A stretch of 64,000 nt of DNA, from assembly GCF_039769985.1 (NCBI RefSeq), contig NZ_JBDNCH010000002.1, positions 2,604,001 to 2,668,000 on the forward strand, read 5' to 3'. Both the position numbers and the translations under genes were made by a program. The DNA comes from Ponticoccus litoralis (GTDB lineage: Bacteria > Pseudomonadota > Alphaproteobacteria > Rhodobacterales > Rhodobacteraceae). Positions 18,638 to 27,827 of this stretch are shown piece by piece; position 1 is the stretch's first letter; each line of letters opens with the position of its first letter. The notes under the pieces are model-generated. The model was given only the letters and a program-made list of their open reading frames with translations, did not search any database and was not told the DNA's origin.

Positions 18638-19813
18638 ATGCGCAAGGGTCTGATTCTCGGGACCGTGTCCAGCCTCGGGCTGGTCTCTGCGGCGACGGCA
18701 GAGGTGCCCTCCGTGGCGACGGACATCCCGCCCGTCCACTCGCTGGCTGCCATGGTGATGGCGGGCCTCGGAGAGCCTGCGCTGCTGGTGCAGCCGGGGG
18801 CCTCTCCGCACGGGTATTCGCTGCGACCGTCCGAGGCGCGGGCTCTGGACGAGGCCGACGCGGTCTTCTGGATCGGCGAGAGCCTGACACCCTGGCTGCA
18901 AGACCCGCTGGAGACGCTGGCGGGCGATGCCCGGACCGTCAGCTTGATGGCGGTCGAGGGGACAACCCTGCTGCCGATGCGGGAGGGCGCGACCTTCGAG
19001 GCGCATCTTCACGATCACGGCGATGACCACGGGCACGACCATGGCGGGGACCACGACCATGACCACGGGGATGACCACGGCCACGGGGATGACCACGCGC
19101 ACGACCATGGTGACGGCCATGAGCATGGCGAGCCTCATGACCATGACCACGACCATGCCGAGGGTGACGGGCATGACCACGGTGACGACCACGGTCATGA
19201 CCATGGCGAGGCTCATGATCACGACCATGACCACGGCGACCACGACCACGGCGACCACGACCACGGTGCGGGCCATGATCATGCGCACGGCGGACATTCC
19301 GGCAGCGATCCGCATGTCTGGCTCGACCCCGGGAACGCGCGGGTCTGGCTGGGTGCCATCGCCGAGACCCTGTCGGAGCTCGATCCCGAGAACGCGGCGC
19401 GCTACCGGGAGAACGCGGCCAGCGCCCAGGCCGAGCTGGACATGCTGATCGGCTCGGTCTCGGCAGAGTTGGAGCCGGTGCGCGAGCGGCCCTTCGTGGT
19501 CTTCCACGACGCCTACCAGTACTTCGAGCAGCGGTTCGGGATGGCGGCGGCCGGGTCCATTTCCCTCAGCGATTCCACGGCGCCCAGCCCGGCGCGCATC
19601 GCCGAGGTGCACCAGAAGGTTTCCGAGCTTGGGGTGGCCTGCGTCTTCTCGGAACCGCAGTTCAACCCGGGACTGGTGCGGACCGTCCTGCAGGGAACGG
19701 AGGCCGGGACGGGGATCATCGACCCGCTTGGCGCCGATCTGAAGCCGGGCACGGGCATGTACCCGGCGCTGATCCAGACGATGGCCGACACGCTGCGCGA
19801 CTGTCTCGGGTAA
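18638..19813 (+). CDS. znuA: Zinc ABC transporter substrate-binding protein with very long His loop
   Basis: Periplasmic Zn2+ receptor, 391 residues versus about 310 for typical ZnuA. Signal peptide MRKGLILGTVSSLGLVSAATA. Zinc-site motifs: PPVHSLAAMVM, PGASPHGYSLRPSEA, SDPHVWLDP and FHDAYQYFEQRFG. Between residues about 123 and 222 lies a His/Asp-rich insert built of short repeats such as HDHGDDHGH and DHDHGDHDHG, containing dozens of histidines. Such loops scavenge or sense zinc in the family, but this one is unusually long. The underlying DNA is itself repetitive, so the exact repeat count needs care given the sequence quality. Confidence 0.95.
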   Translation: MRKGLILGTVSSLGLVSAATAEVPSVATDIPPVHSLAAMVMAGLGEPALLVQPGASPHGYSLRPSEARALDEADAVFWIGESLTPWLQDPLETLAGDARTVSLMAVEGTTLLPMREGATFEAHLHDHGDDHGHDHGGDHDHDHGDDHGHGDDHAHDHGDGHEHGEPHDHDHDHAEGDGHDHGDDHGHDHGEAHDHDHDHGDHDHGDHDHGAGHDHAHGGHSGSDPHVWLDPGNARVWLGAIAETLSELDPENAARYRENAASAQAELDMLIGSVSAELEPVRERPFVVFHDAYQYFEQRFGMAAAGSISLSDSTAPSPARIAEVHQKVSELGVACVFSEPQFNPGLVRTVLQGTEAGTGIIDPLGADLKPGTGMYPALIQTMADTLRDCLG

Positions 19814-19822
19814 ACCGCGACG

Positions 19823-19857
19823 CCGGGGGCGCGCCGTCCGGATGGCGCCCCCGGTTT
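19823..19857 (+). terminator. Rho-independent terminator of znuA
   Basis: CCGGGGGCGC and GCGCCCCCGG pair around a 12-nt loop and are followed by TTT; 10 bases after the znuA stop. Confidence 0.7.
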
Positions 19858-20192
19858 CAGCGCACCCGCGCTGCCTGTGCTTTGACCCCTCGGTGTCGCG
19901 CGGCCCGGGGGGCAGGCGCCGCCCTTGACGTCGGGGGCTGCCGCTTCGGCGCCCGCGCGTGACGGTATGGGCGCCGTCGAAGGCCGGTCTGCGTCGCGTG
20001 CGGCGTCCCACCGGACCGGCGCGCCCGCACAGGGACCACATCCCACCCTTTTCAACGATTTCGAATGGTTGCGTGGCTTCGCCGGGCTGTCCTGCGCCTG
20101 TTTTCCGGGGCGATCCCGAACAGGCGGTGCCATGCCCAGTGCCGAAGGCTTCCGCTCCAGCCTGACGGGATGTTTTCGCATGAAGGGGGAAG
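19858..20192. other. Gap with no recognisable gene
   Basis: 335 bp between the znuA terminator and the tRNA. Mixed composition, including a more AT-rich stretch (TTTTCAACGATTTCGAATGG). No frame here looks conserved. Confidence 0.5.
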
Positions 20193-20268
<76 letters not shown>

Positions 20269-20401
20269 GGACCGTGGGCGGGGGATAAGGTTGCGGGCGG
20301 TTGGCGTCAAGCCGAAAATGCCGTGGCCGGTCCATATCCCCCCGGTGTGGTGGAGAGGGGCGGCGGAAGCAGGGCCCCGGGGGCAGGAAACCTGCCCGGT
20401 T

Positions 20402-21714
20402 TCACTTCACGATGTGCTCGTCCTTGACGAACATATTGGCCCAGGCGCGGTCCACCAGCTCTGGCGTCATCCTGTAGGGGAGGCCCTCGAAATCGCAAAC
20501 CGCGATCATCTGGTCGATCAGGAAGACCGGCTGGTAGTTGGCATAGAGGTTGTCGATCGTCGGATACTTGCGCTTCATCAGGTGAACGAGGCTGGGCTCG
20601 TCCAGCTGCATGCCCTTCTTGCGCGCCACCAATGCGAAGATCTTCAGAAAGTTCTCCTGGCTGGGGCCGTCGATCTTGATCTTGAAGAAGATCCGCCGCA
20701 GCGCCGCCCGGTCGAAGATCTCGTTCGGGTGGAAGTTGGTCGAGAAGATCACCAGCGTGTCGAAGGGAACTTCGAATTTTTCGCCCGATTGCAGGGCGAG
20801 GATGTCCTTGGACTCCTCCAGCGGGACGATCCAGCGGTTGACCAGCTTCTGCGGCGGTTCGGCCCGGCAGTCGAGGTCGTCGACGATGAAGATGCCGCCG
20901 GTGGATTTCAGTTGCAGCGGCGCCTGGTAGGTGCGCGCGGTGGGGTTGTAGACGAGGTCGAGCATCGAGAGCGACAGCTCGCCCCCGGTGATCACCGTGG
21001 GCCGCTTGCACATCACGTAGCGGCGGTCGAAGCGGGCGGTGCGGCGCAGCGCGGTCGGGTTCTCGGCGTCTTCCTCGGCCTTCGAATGCACGATGGGGTC
21101 GTAGACGGTGATGACTTGGCCCGAATACTCGATGGCGCGGGGCACGTAGATGCGGTCGCCCATGGCGTCGCGGATGCCGTTCGAGATCGAGGACTTGCCG
21201 TTGCCGGGGGGCCGTACATCAGGATCGAGCGGCCCGAGGATACGGCCGGGCCGAGGTTGCCGATCAGGTCGTCGGGCAGGATCAGATGGCCCATGGCGCC
21301 GGTCAGCTGGTCGCGGGTGATCTGGATGTTGCGGATCGACTGGCGTTCGACCTGCTCGCGGTAGACCTCCAGCGGCACCGGCATCGGGCCGAAGTATTCC
21401 GACTGCGCCAATGCGTCCAGCGCGCGGGCCTTGCCGCTGTCGGTCAGCTGGTAGGGCATCTCGGAGGAGATCTCTCCGGCGGCGCCCATGGTGCCCATCG
21501 CTTCGATCAGGCCCTGTCCGCGGCTGAGGTCGATCAGTTCCTGCGTCACCGGCACCGGAAGGCAGACGGCTCGGGCGAGGTTGCTCACCGTGTTGGTGTT
21601 CTTGCGGAACATGGTCTTCAGCACGATGTCGCGCATCATGACGATGGAAAGGTTCATGTCCTCGATCCGCTTCGGCGCCGGGGGCGCCATCACGGTGGTC
21701 GTTGCCATGTTCAT
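20402..21714 (-). CDS. AAA-type ATPase at the end of the tad locus (frameshifted)
   Basis: About 438 residues. The N-terminal about 230 residues (MNMATTTVMAPPAPKRIED...) form a winged-helix-like region with LVPVTQELIDLSRGQGLIEAMG-type spacing. The ATPase half has Walker A (YGPPGNGKSS after repair), a Walker B-like segment IFIVDDLDC and a sensor-like LVIFSTNFHP. One C is missing from a C-run near 21210, shifting the frame inside Walker A. It follows the prepilin peptidase on the same strand. The family is conserved in Rhodobacteraceae to my recollection, without an assigned function; a link to pilus assembly is suggested only by position. The start is ATG 21712-21714 or 21706-21708. Confidence 0.8.
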
Positions 21715-22243
21715 GCCGGGGGTCCTGCTCTGTCGTTCTTGGGCAGGAGGGTGCCGGGGCAATGTGGCGAGATCTGGGTGGGTTCGGGGTATTCCGGGGG
21801 TTTGACCCACCGGGGCGGTGCCGCCGCGGCTGCCGGGCGCGGCACAGGGCGAGGCGGCGAGGGGCTGCCTGTGGTCCCGAGGGGGCTCTGCCCCCCGGCC
21901 TGCGGCCTCCCCCCGAGGTATTTGGGAAGACCAAAGAAGCAGGGGGCGTCCGGTTTGTGACCTGGGCCGCATTGGGGGGAGCCACGGGCATGGGCGACTG
22001 TCGGGGCGCGCGGGGCGGGGGCGCCGGGGCTGGGCAAGGGGGCATGGCGTGGGAGGCGCGCTCCGGGCGGTCAGCGGGGGCCGCCGCTAGGTTAGTGGCG
22101 AAGGCGTGAAGACCCCGGCCCGATACCCGCGCGCCATGGTCCCGATGCCGCCGGGTTTGCCGGTCAGGCGGACCGCCATGGGGGCATCCCGCTGTGGCCG
22201 GGCGGGGCCGGTTTCCCGGAAGGATTGCTGCGGGTCTTGCCGG
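21715..22243. other. Gene-poor stretch carrying repeat copy 4
   Basis: 529 bp upstream of the AAA ATPase and downstream of the prepilin peptidase. Apart from the dispersed repeat at 21879-21939, no conserved frame or RNA gene is recognised. Confidence 0.6.
21879..21939 (-). repeat. Dispersed CTTCTT/GGGGGC-hairpin repeat, copy 4
   Basis: Minus orientation: head CTTCTTTGGTCTTCCCAAAT, then ACCTCGGGGGG, CCGCAGG and the hairpin GGGGGCAGAGCCCCC. It follows the prepilin peptidase gene (same strand, 305 bp away). Confidence 0.85.
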
Positions 22244-22750
22244 TTATTGCGGCGGTGTCTGGCCGTACCAGACGCCGAGCACGAGGTAGAGCGCCAGCGT
22301 GCCGCCAAGTGCCATGCCCATGGGGAACTTGGAGCCGGTGTCCCAGCTTTTCCAATGCGGGGCGAGGCGGCGGAGCGGCGTGTGCTTGGCGAGGCGGTGG
22401 GCAAAGAAGGCCGCCAGCAGGTTGGCCGCGAAGAGGATCATCAGGAAGCGCAGGTCGCCGAGGTGGATCAGCGGCGCGGCGGCGGCGGCGAATTTGGCGT
22501 CTCCGGCCCCGAGCGCGCCACCGGCGTTCAGCGCGATGCCCGCGATCAGGACCACCACAAGATGCAGATAGCCCCAGAGGTAGGCATCGAGCGGCAGGGC
22601 GATCAGCCCAACCATGGCGTAGACCGCGAAGAGGGCCACCACCGCATGGTTGGGGATGCGCATCCCCTTCATGTCGGTGTAGCAGATATAGAGGCAGATC
22701 GGCAGGGCGAAGGGCAGGAACCAGGCCGCCGCGCTGGCGGGGATCAGCAC
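22244..22750 (-). CDS. tadV: Prepilin peptidase TadV/CpaA
   Basis: Short inner-membrane aspartic peptidase (168 residues) that cleaves Flp prepilins. Six hydrophobic segments; the two catalytic aspartates are seen in YTDMKGMRIPN (D26) and in the GxGD motif GAGDAKF (D84). It lacks the N-terminal methylase domain of type IV PilD, as usual for TadV. Confidence 0.93.
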   Translation of the reverse strand: MLIPASAAAWFLPFALPICLYICYTDMKGMRIPNHAVVALFAVYAMVGLIALPLDAYLWGYLHLVVVLIAGIALNAGGALGAGDAKFAAAAAPLIHLGDLRFLMILFAANLLAAFFAHRLAKHTPLRRLAPHWKSWDTGSKFPMGMALGGTLALYLVLGVWYGQTPPQ

Positions 22751-22811
22751 GGCACCGGCCCGCGGCGCAGGGTCTTCTGTCGCAGGCGCTGCATGTCCGG
22801 TCCTCCTGCCG

Positions 22812-23678
22812 TCAGTTCAGGACGCTGGCGCTGCTGTCGAGCGCCGAGAGCGCGCGGGCGGCGGCCTCGAAATGTTGAGGATGGGTTTCCAGCGCATCGC
22901 GCAGAAGGCCCTTGCCGATCTCGACATCGCCGCGCTTGACCGCGGTCAGCGCCATGGAGTGCAGCAGTTCCGCCCGTTCCGACTGGGTCATCGACATGAC
23001 CGGCAGGGTGTAGTTGCCCTGCGCGCCGCGCGCCATCACGAGGTTGTTCTTGGCGGTGAACAGCTTGGGATCGTGGCGCAGGGCGTCTGTGAACAGCCGT
23101 TCCGCCTCGGCGTGTTCGCCGCGTGTCAGTTTCGAGAAACCCCAGTTGTTCAGCGTCGAGGCCGGGGTGGTGGTCAGGCCCACGGCGGTCTCGTAGAAGC
23201 TGTCGGCCTTCTTCCACTCTTTCTTGCTGTCGGCGATCATCGCCTCGAGCCGGTAGCGCTTGAAGGTCTCGACCGTGGGCGGGACGGCGTTCAGGACCTT
23301 TTCGGCCTGTTCCCAGTCGCCCGCGCGGATCAGCGCATCGGCCAGCTGCACGCGGTCGTCGTCGATGCTGTCGGGATGTGCCACGACCTGCGCCCAGGCT
23401 GTCTTGGCCTCTGTCATGCGCTTGGCGCGCACCAGCGAAGCGGCGAGGTTGCGCTGGAACTCGATCCGCTCGGGCTGTTCCTCGCTGGCGCGCTTGAAAT
23501 AGGCCACGGATTCGTTCGGGTCGCCGACCGTCAGCATGACATCGTTCAGGTCGGTGCCGTCGATGGCGTTCACGCCCTGGAACTTGCGGTCCATCTCGGC
23601 TGTGTCGATGCCCTTTTCACAGGCCGACAGCGCGGCGAAACCCGCCACGCAAAGGGTCACAACGATGGGATGGCGCAT
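22812..23678 (-). CDS. tadD: TadD-like TPR lipoprotein 1
   Basis: 288 residues. Lipobox LSAC with Cys near residue 20 (GFAALSACEKG). The rest is TPR-like helical repeats: ESVAYFKRASEEQPERIEFQ, RVQLADALIRAGDWEQAEKV, LNNWGFSKLTRGEHAEAERL. Pilot-type TPR proteins of tad loci help the secretin assemble; this role is inferred from context. Frame intact. Confidence 0.87.
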   Translation of the reverse strand: MRHPIVVTLCVAGFAALSACEKGIDTAEMDRKFQGVNAIDGTDLNDVMLTVGDPNESVAYFKRASEEQPERIEFQRNLAASLVRAKRMTEAKTAWAQVVAHPDSIDDDRVQLADALIRAGDWEQAEKVLNAVPPTVETFKRYRLEAMIADSKKEWKKADSFYETAVGLTTTPASTLNNWGFSKLTRGEHAEAERLFTDALRHDPKLFTAKNNLVMARGAQGNYTLPVMSMTQSERAELLHSMALTAVKRGDVEIGKGLLRDALETHPQHFEAAARALSALDSSASVLN

Positions 23679-23815
23679 GTGCCTGCGTCCTCTTACTGCT
23701 CTGCCTCGTGCCCGCCGTGTTCGGCGGTGCCTGTTCTTTGCCGGACCTGTTCCGGTCCTTTGTCTTGCCCCCTTTGCGGGGGAAGGCGCCCGTCGAGGGG
23801 CGCCCCTTGCCTGTC

Positions 23816-24398
23816 TCAGACGTCCAGCGCGGATTTCGAGCGGATCAGGTAGGACCCGCCGCCGCGCCGCACGATCTGAAAATCTTGTTCTGCGGCCTCA
23901 TCATAGAGGGAATTTTCCATTTTTGCGAGGGCCAAGCGCAGATTGTCGCGGATTGCGTCACTTTCGCCATTGTCCAGCGCATAGGCCTTGCGAAAGATCT
24001 GCGAGGCCTCGGCGGTCTGGCCGCGCTCCATCAGGGTGACGCCGAGGTTGTTCCAGTGCCTCGGGCCAGTCCGGGTCCTTCTCGACCGCCTGCCGCAGCA
24101 GCCGTTCCGACTGGTTCAGCCGCCCCAGCGCAAGATTGGCCGACCCCAGCGCGGTCAGCACTTCGCCGGTCAGCCCCTGTTCGCCCGCCGCGCGCAGGTA
24201 GGCGTCGAGCGCAAGCTCGTGCTGGCCCGCGTCCATCAGCCGGTGGCCGACCGTCAGCCCGTCGACGGCCTCGCCGCCCGGGTCCAGCGTCGGCGCGAAG
24301 GGAGAGGCCCTGTCGCGTGCGTCAAGGCCGCCCGTTTGCGAACAGGCGGCCAGCGTCAGTGTCAGGATCAGCGCGGTCGCCCGGGACCATCTGCTCAT
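23816..24398 (-). CDS. TadD-like TPR lipoprotein 2 (frameshifted)
   Basis: About 193 residues. Lipobox LAAC (ILTLTLAACSQTGG), then TPR repeats: HRLMDAGQHELALDAYLRAA, LGSANLALGRLNQSERLLRQ. A one-base insertion at 24057 (CCAGTGC for CCAGGC) breaks the third repeat; restored it reads PEAWNNLGVTLMERGQTAEA, a classic TPR. The stop is 2 bases after... the tadC stop lies at 24400 on the same strand, so the genes are nearly contiguous. A paralogue of the preceding TPR gene by architecture. Confidence 0.83.
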
Positions 24399-24399
24399 T

Positions 24400-25374
24400 C
24401 TAGTTGCCCGTCATTGCACTCATCTGCGTGATGCCGACCACGGAGGGACCGACCAGGATGATCAGCAGCGGAGGCACCGTCAGCATCATAGTCGTCAACG
24501 TCATCTTTGTCGGCAGCTTGTTTGCCGCTTCTTCGGCGCGCATGACCCTTTTGTCACGCATCTCGCTGGCGTAGACCCGCAGGGCCTCGCCGATCGAGGT
24601 GCCGAAGGTCTGGGCCTGGTTCAGCACGGTGACGAAGGACGACACATCCTGCACGCCGCAGCGGTCGCCCATGTCCTTCAGCACCTGGCTGCGGTCCTTG
24701 CCGGCCTTCATCTCGTGGCTGATGATCTCGAATTCGTCGGAGAGCGCCGGGTAGGAGGCGCGCAATTCCCGGGCCACGCGGGTGATGGACTGGTCCATCG
24801 ACTGCCCGGCCTCGACGCAGACCAGCATCATGTCCAGCGCATCGGGAAAGCCCAGCTGGATCTCTTCCTTGCGCTGAGCCTGCCGCTTGGTGACCCAGTA
24901 TTTCGGCGCCATGTAGCCAAGGGCGCCGGGGCCGAGGATATACATCAGCTTCTGGTTCAGCGTCGCCTCTGCCGGGTCGACGAACATCAGGAAGTAAAGG
25001 ACGCCCGCGCTCAGAAGACCCAGCCCCAGCGCGAACTGGGCGAAGTAGTAGAACTGCACCGCGTCCTTGGACCGATAGCCCGCCTGCATCATCTTCATGC
25101 GGATTTCAGACAGTTCCTTGGCATCCTGCGGTTCGAGGAACTGCGCGTATTTGTTGAGCTTCTCGTTCTTCTTCTTGTCGCGCAGGACCGCGCGGGTCTG
25201 CGCATCCAGCTTGTCCTTGCCGGACTGCTTCAGCTTGTCCATCGGGTCCGGACGCGTATTCAGCATCATCGGAATGGTGGCGAGGATCAGCAGGACCGCA
25301 AGGCCCGCGACGACGATCAGCGGTCCGGCGGGGCCCAGAAGACCGGTGATCTGGTTGTTGATCTGTTCGAACAT
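24400..25374 (-). CDS. tadC: Tad pilus inner-membrane platform protein TadC
   Basis: 324 residues with a T2SSF domain (LGFPDALDMMLVCVEAGQS and the DVSSFVTVLNQAQTFGTSIG segment) and N- and C-terminal membrane segments. Works with TadB as the platform on which the CpaF motor adds pilin subunits. Intact; 12 bases after tadB. Confidence 0.94.
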   Translation of the reverse strand: MFEQINNQITGLLGPAGPLIVVAGLAVLLILATIPMMLNTRPDPMDKLKQSGKDKLDAQTRAVLRDKKKNEKLNKYAQFLEPQDAKELSEIRMKMMQAGYRSKDAVQFYYFAQFALGLGLLSAGVLYFLMFVDPAEATLNQKLMYILGPGALGYMAPKYWVTKRQAQRKEEIQLGFPDALDMMLVCVEAGQSMDQSITRVARELRASYPALSDEFEIISHEMKAGKDRSQVLKDMGDRCGVQDVSSFVTVLNQAQTFGTSIGEALRVYASEMRDKRVMRAEEAANKLPTKMTLTTMMLTVPPLLIILVGPSVVGITQMSAMTGN

Positions 25375-25386
25375 GGCGGGGTTTCC

Positions 25387-26352
25387 TCAGACCTTGATAT
25401 TCGTCAAAGCGCGCATGACGATCACGTTCAGCGTCAGCATGATACCGACGATGAAGCAGGCCGGTATGAACCAGGGGTGATCGAGCACGTTGTCGTAGTA
25501 ATCGGGCTTGGCCACCTGGATGAAGATCAGGCAGGCCACGGGGAAGCCCGACAGGAACTTGCCCGACCACTGCGCCTCTGCGGTGATTGCCTTGACCCGG
25601 CGGAACAGGCGGAACCGCGCCCGGATCACCTTGGCGAGGCCTTCGAGGATCTCGGCGAGGTTGCCACCCGCCTGCTGCTGGATCGCCACCGCCACCGCGA
25701 GGAAGCGCAGATCCTGCATGTCCAGCCGCTCGGCCATGTGCTTGAGCGCCTCGCCGACGTCGCGGCCATAGGCGTTCTCGTCCGCGATGATGCCGAATTC
25801 GGTGGCAAGCGGGTCTTTCAGCTCTTTCGACACGATGGTGATCGCCGAGGTAAAGGGGTGGCCCACCCGCAGGCTGCGGACCAGCAGTTCCACGGCATCG
25901 GGAAGCTGCTCTTCGATCATGCCAAGGCGTTTCTTCGCGCGGTGGTTCACCCACATGTAGACACCGCCGACGCCCATCATCACCGCCATCACCACGCGGA
26001 CCGGCAGGCTGGCCTCGGTCGCGACGGACAGGCCCACGAAGGCAAAGGCCCCGGCACCCGCCATGACCATCATCAGCTGTTGCGGGGTAAAGGCCAGCGC
26101 GGCCTTCTGCGCCTTGTCCGCAAGCAGCGAATACAGCGGCAGCGACCGGCTTTCCATGTGCTGGTCCATCTCCTTGCGGAGCTTGGCCAGAACGTCCTCG
26201 CGGCGCTCGCCCTTGTCGAGCAGTTCGAGGCGGCGGTTGACCTTGTTCGACAGCGAGATCGATTTGCCGAAGGCGACCAGATAGACGCCATTCACCAGCA
26301 CGAGGACGCCCACGAAGATCATGCCGTAAATGATCGGGGCAGCGGACAGCAT
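25387..26352 (-). CDS. tadB: Tad pilus inner-membrane platform protein TadB
   Basis: 321 residues, T2SSF domain: EEQLPDAVELLVRSLRVGHPF followed by QQQAGGNLAEILEGLAKVIR, with two N-terminal and two C-terminal transmembrane segments. Intact. Lies between cpaF (5-base gap) and tadC. Confidence 0.94.
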   Translation of the reverse strand: MLSAAPIIYGMIFVGVLVLVNGVYLVAFGKSISLSNKVNRRLELLDKGERREDVLAKLRKEMDQHMESRSLPLYSLLADKAQKAALAFTPQQLMMVMAGAGAFAFVGLSVATEASLPVRVVMAVMMGVGGVYMWVNHRAKKRLGMIEEQLPDAVELLVRSLRVGHPFTSAITIVSKELKDPLATEFGIIADENAYGRDVGEALKHMAERLDMQDLRFLAVAVAIQQQAGGNLAEILEGLAKVIRARFRLFRRVKAITAEAQWSGKFLSGFPVACLIFIQVAKPDYYDNVLDHPWFIPACFIVGIMLTLNVIVMRALTNIKV

Positions 26353-26357
26353 AATGG

Positions 26358-27804
26358 TTACTCCGGGCGGAAGGGTTCGTAGATGGAGGCGGGGATGTCA
26401 TACCCCCACATCCGGAAGCGCTCGGAATAGGCAGAGCGCACGCCGGTGGCCGTGAAGTGGCCGATGATCTTGTTGTCGGGCGTCAGGCCGACGCGCTGGA
26501 AGCGGAACAGCTCCTGCATCGAGATGACGTCGCCCTCCATGCCGGTGATCTCGGTGATCGAGGTCATCCGGCGAGAGCCGTCCTGAAGGCGGCTGGCCTG
26601 CACGATCAGGTTGACGGCGCTGGAAATCTGGCTGCGCATGGCCTTCAGCGGCATGTCGATGCCGGCCATGGCGATCATGTTTTCCAGACGCGCCACGCCG
26701 TCGCGGGCAGAGTTCGCGTGGATCGTGGTCATCGACCCGTCGTGGCCGGTGTTCATGGCCTGCAACATGTCGATGACTTCCTCGCCCCGGGTTTCGCCGA
26801 CGATGATCCGGTCGGGGCGCATCCGCAGGGCGTTCTTCAGGCAGTCGCGCGGCGTCACGGCGCCCTTGCCCTCGACGTTCGGCGGGCGGCTTTCCATCCG
26901 GCCCACGTGGGTCTGCTGAAGCTGAAGTTCCGCCGTATCCTCGATGGTCAGGATGCGTTCGCTGTCGTCGATGAAGCTGGACAGCGCGTTCAGCGTGGTG
27001 GTCTTGCCCGAACCCGTACCGCCCGAGACGATGATGTTCAGGCGCGTGGCCACGGCGGCCTGCAGGTAGATCGCCATTTCCTCGGTGAAGGCGCCGAAAT
27101 TCACCAGGTCGTCGATGCCCAGCTTGTCCTTCTTGAACTTGCGAATGGATACGAGGCTGCCGTCGATGGCGATCGGCGGCACCATGGCGTTGAAACGCGA
27201 GCCATCGGTCAGGCGGGCGTCCACATAGGGGTTCGATTCATCGACGCGACGGCCCACGGCCGAGACGATCTTGTCGATGATCCGCATCAGGTGCTTCTCG
27301 TCCTTGAACGTGATGTCCGAAAGCGAGAGCTTGCCGTTGCGTTCGATGAAGATCTGGTGCGGGCCGTTGACGAGGATATCCGAAACCGTATCGTCCTTCA
27401 GCAGTGCCTCCAGGGGGCCAAGGCCCTTCACCTCGTCGTAGAGGTCGTTCATCATCGCGCGCCGCTCTTCGCGGTTCAGCACGATGCCCTTGTCCTGCAG
27501 GGCCTCCAGCGCGATCTCGCCGATCTCTTCGCGCAGCTCGTGTTCCGTCGCATGATCCAGCGCGGCAAGGTTGAGGTTGTCCAGAAGCGCGCGGTGCAGC
27601 TCCAGCTTGATCTCGCCGATGCGTTCCTTGCGCTTCTTTTCCTTGTCCATCGGCGCGGCCTGCGCCGCGACACGCGTCGGTTGTTCGCGGCGCTTGACGA
27701 CGGGTCTGGGCGCGGCTCGTGGCCACGGCCTCCGGCGCCTTGGCCGGGGCGACCGGTTGCGGGGCTTTGGACTGGACGGAAGGTTTCTTGTAGCGCGAGA
27801 ACAT
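26358..27804 (-). CDS. cpaF: Tad secretion ATPase CpaF/TadA (frameshifted near N-terminus)
   Basis: Hexameric motor ATPase of pilus assembly, about 481 residues. Walker A GGTGSGKTTTL, Walker B-region RMRPDRIIVGETRGEE, and the His box TGHDGSMTTIHANSARD are present. A shift near 27705-27712 separates the N-terminus (MFSRYKKPSVQSKAPQPVAP...) from the continuing frame; restored, it runs into RPVVKRREQPTRVAAQAAPMD. The internal Met at 27650 would otherwise be mistaken for the start. Confidence 0.94.
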
Positions 27805-27827
27805 CGGATGTCCTTATGGCAGCGGGA

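Noticed and set aside
18980..19300. The repeated CATGACCACGG-like DNA inside znuA as a CRISPR or minisatellite
   Set aside because: It is in frame and encodes the His/Asp-rich loop of ZnuA; no spacer structure.
24715..26382. A 555-residue plus-strand frame opposite tadB/tadC
   Set aside because: Composition is mirror-coded (D/H/R-rich) with no domain; tadB and tadC on the other strand are clear.
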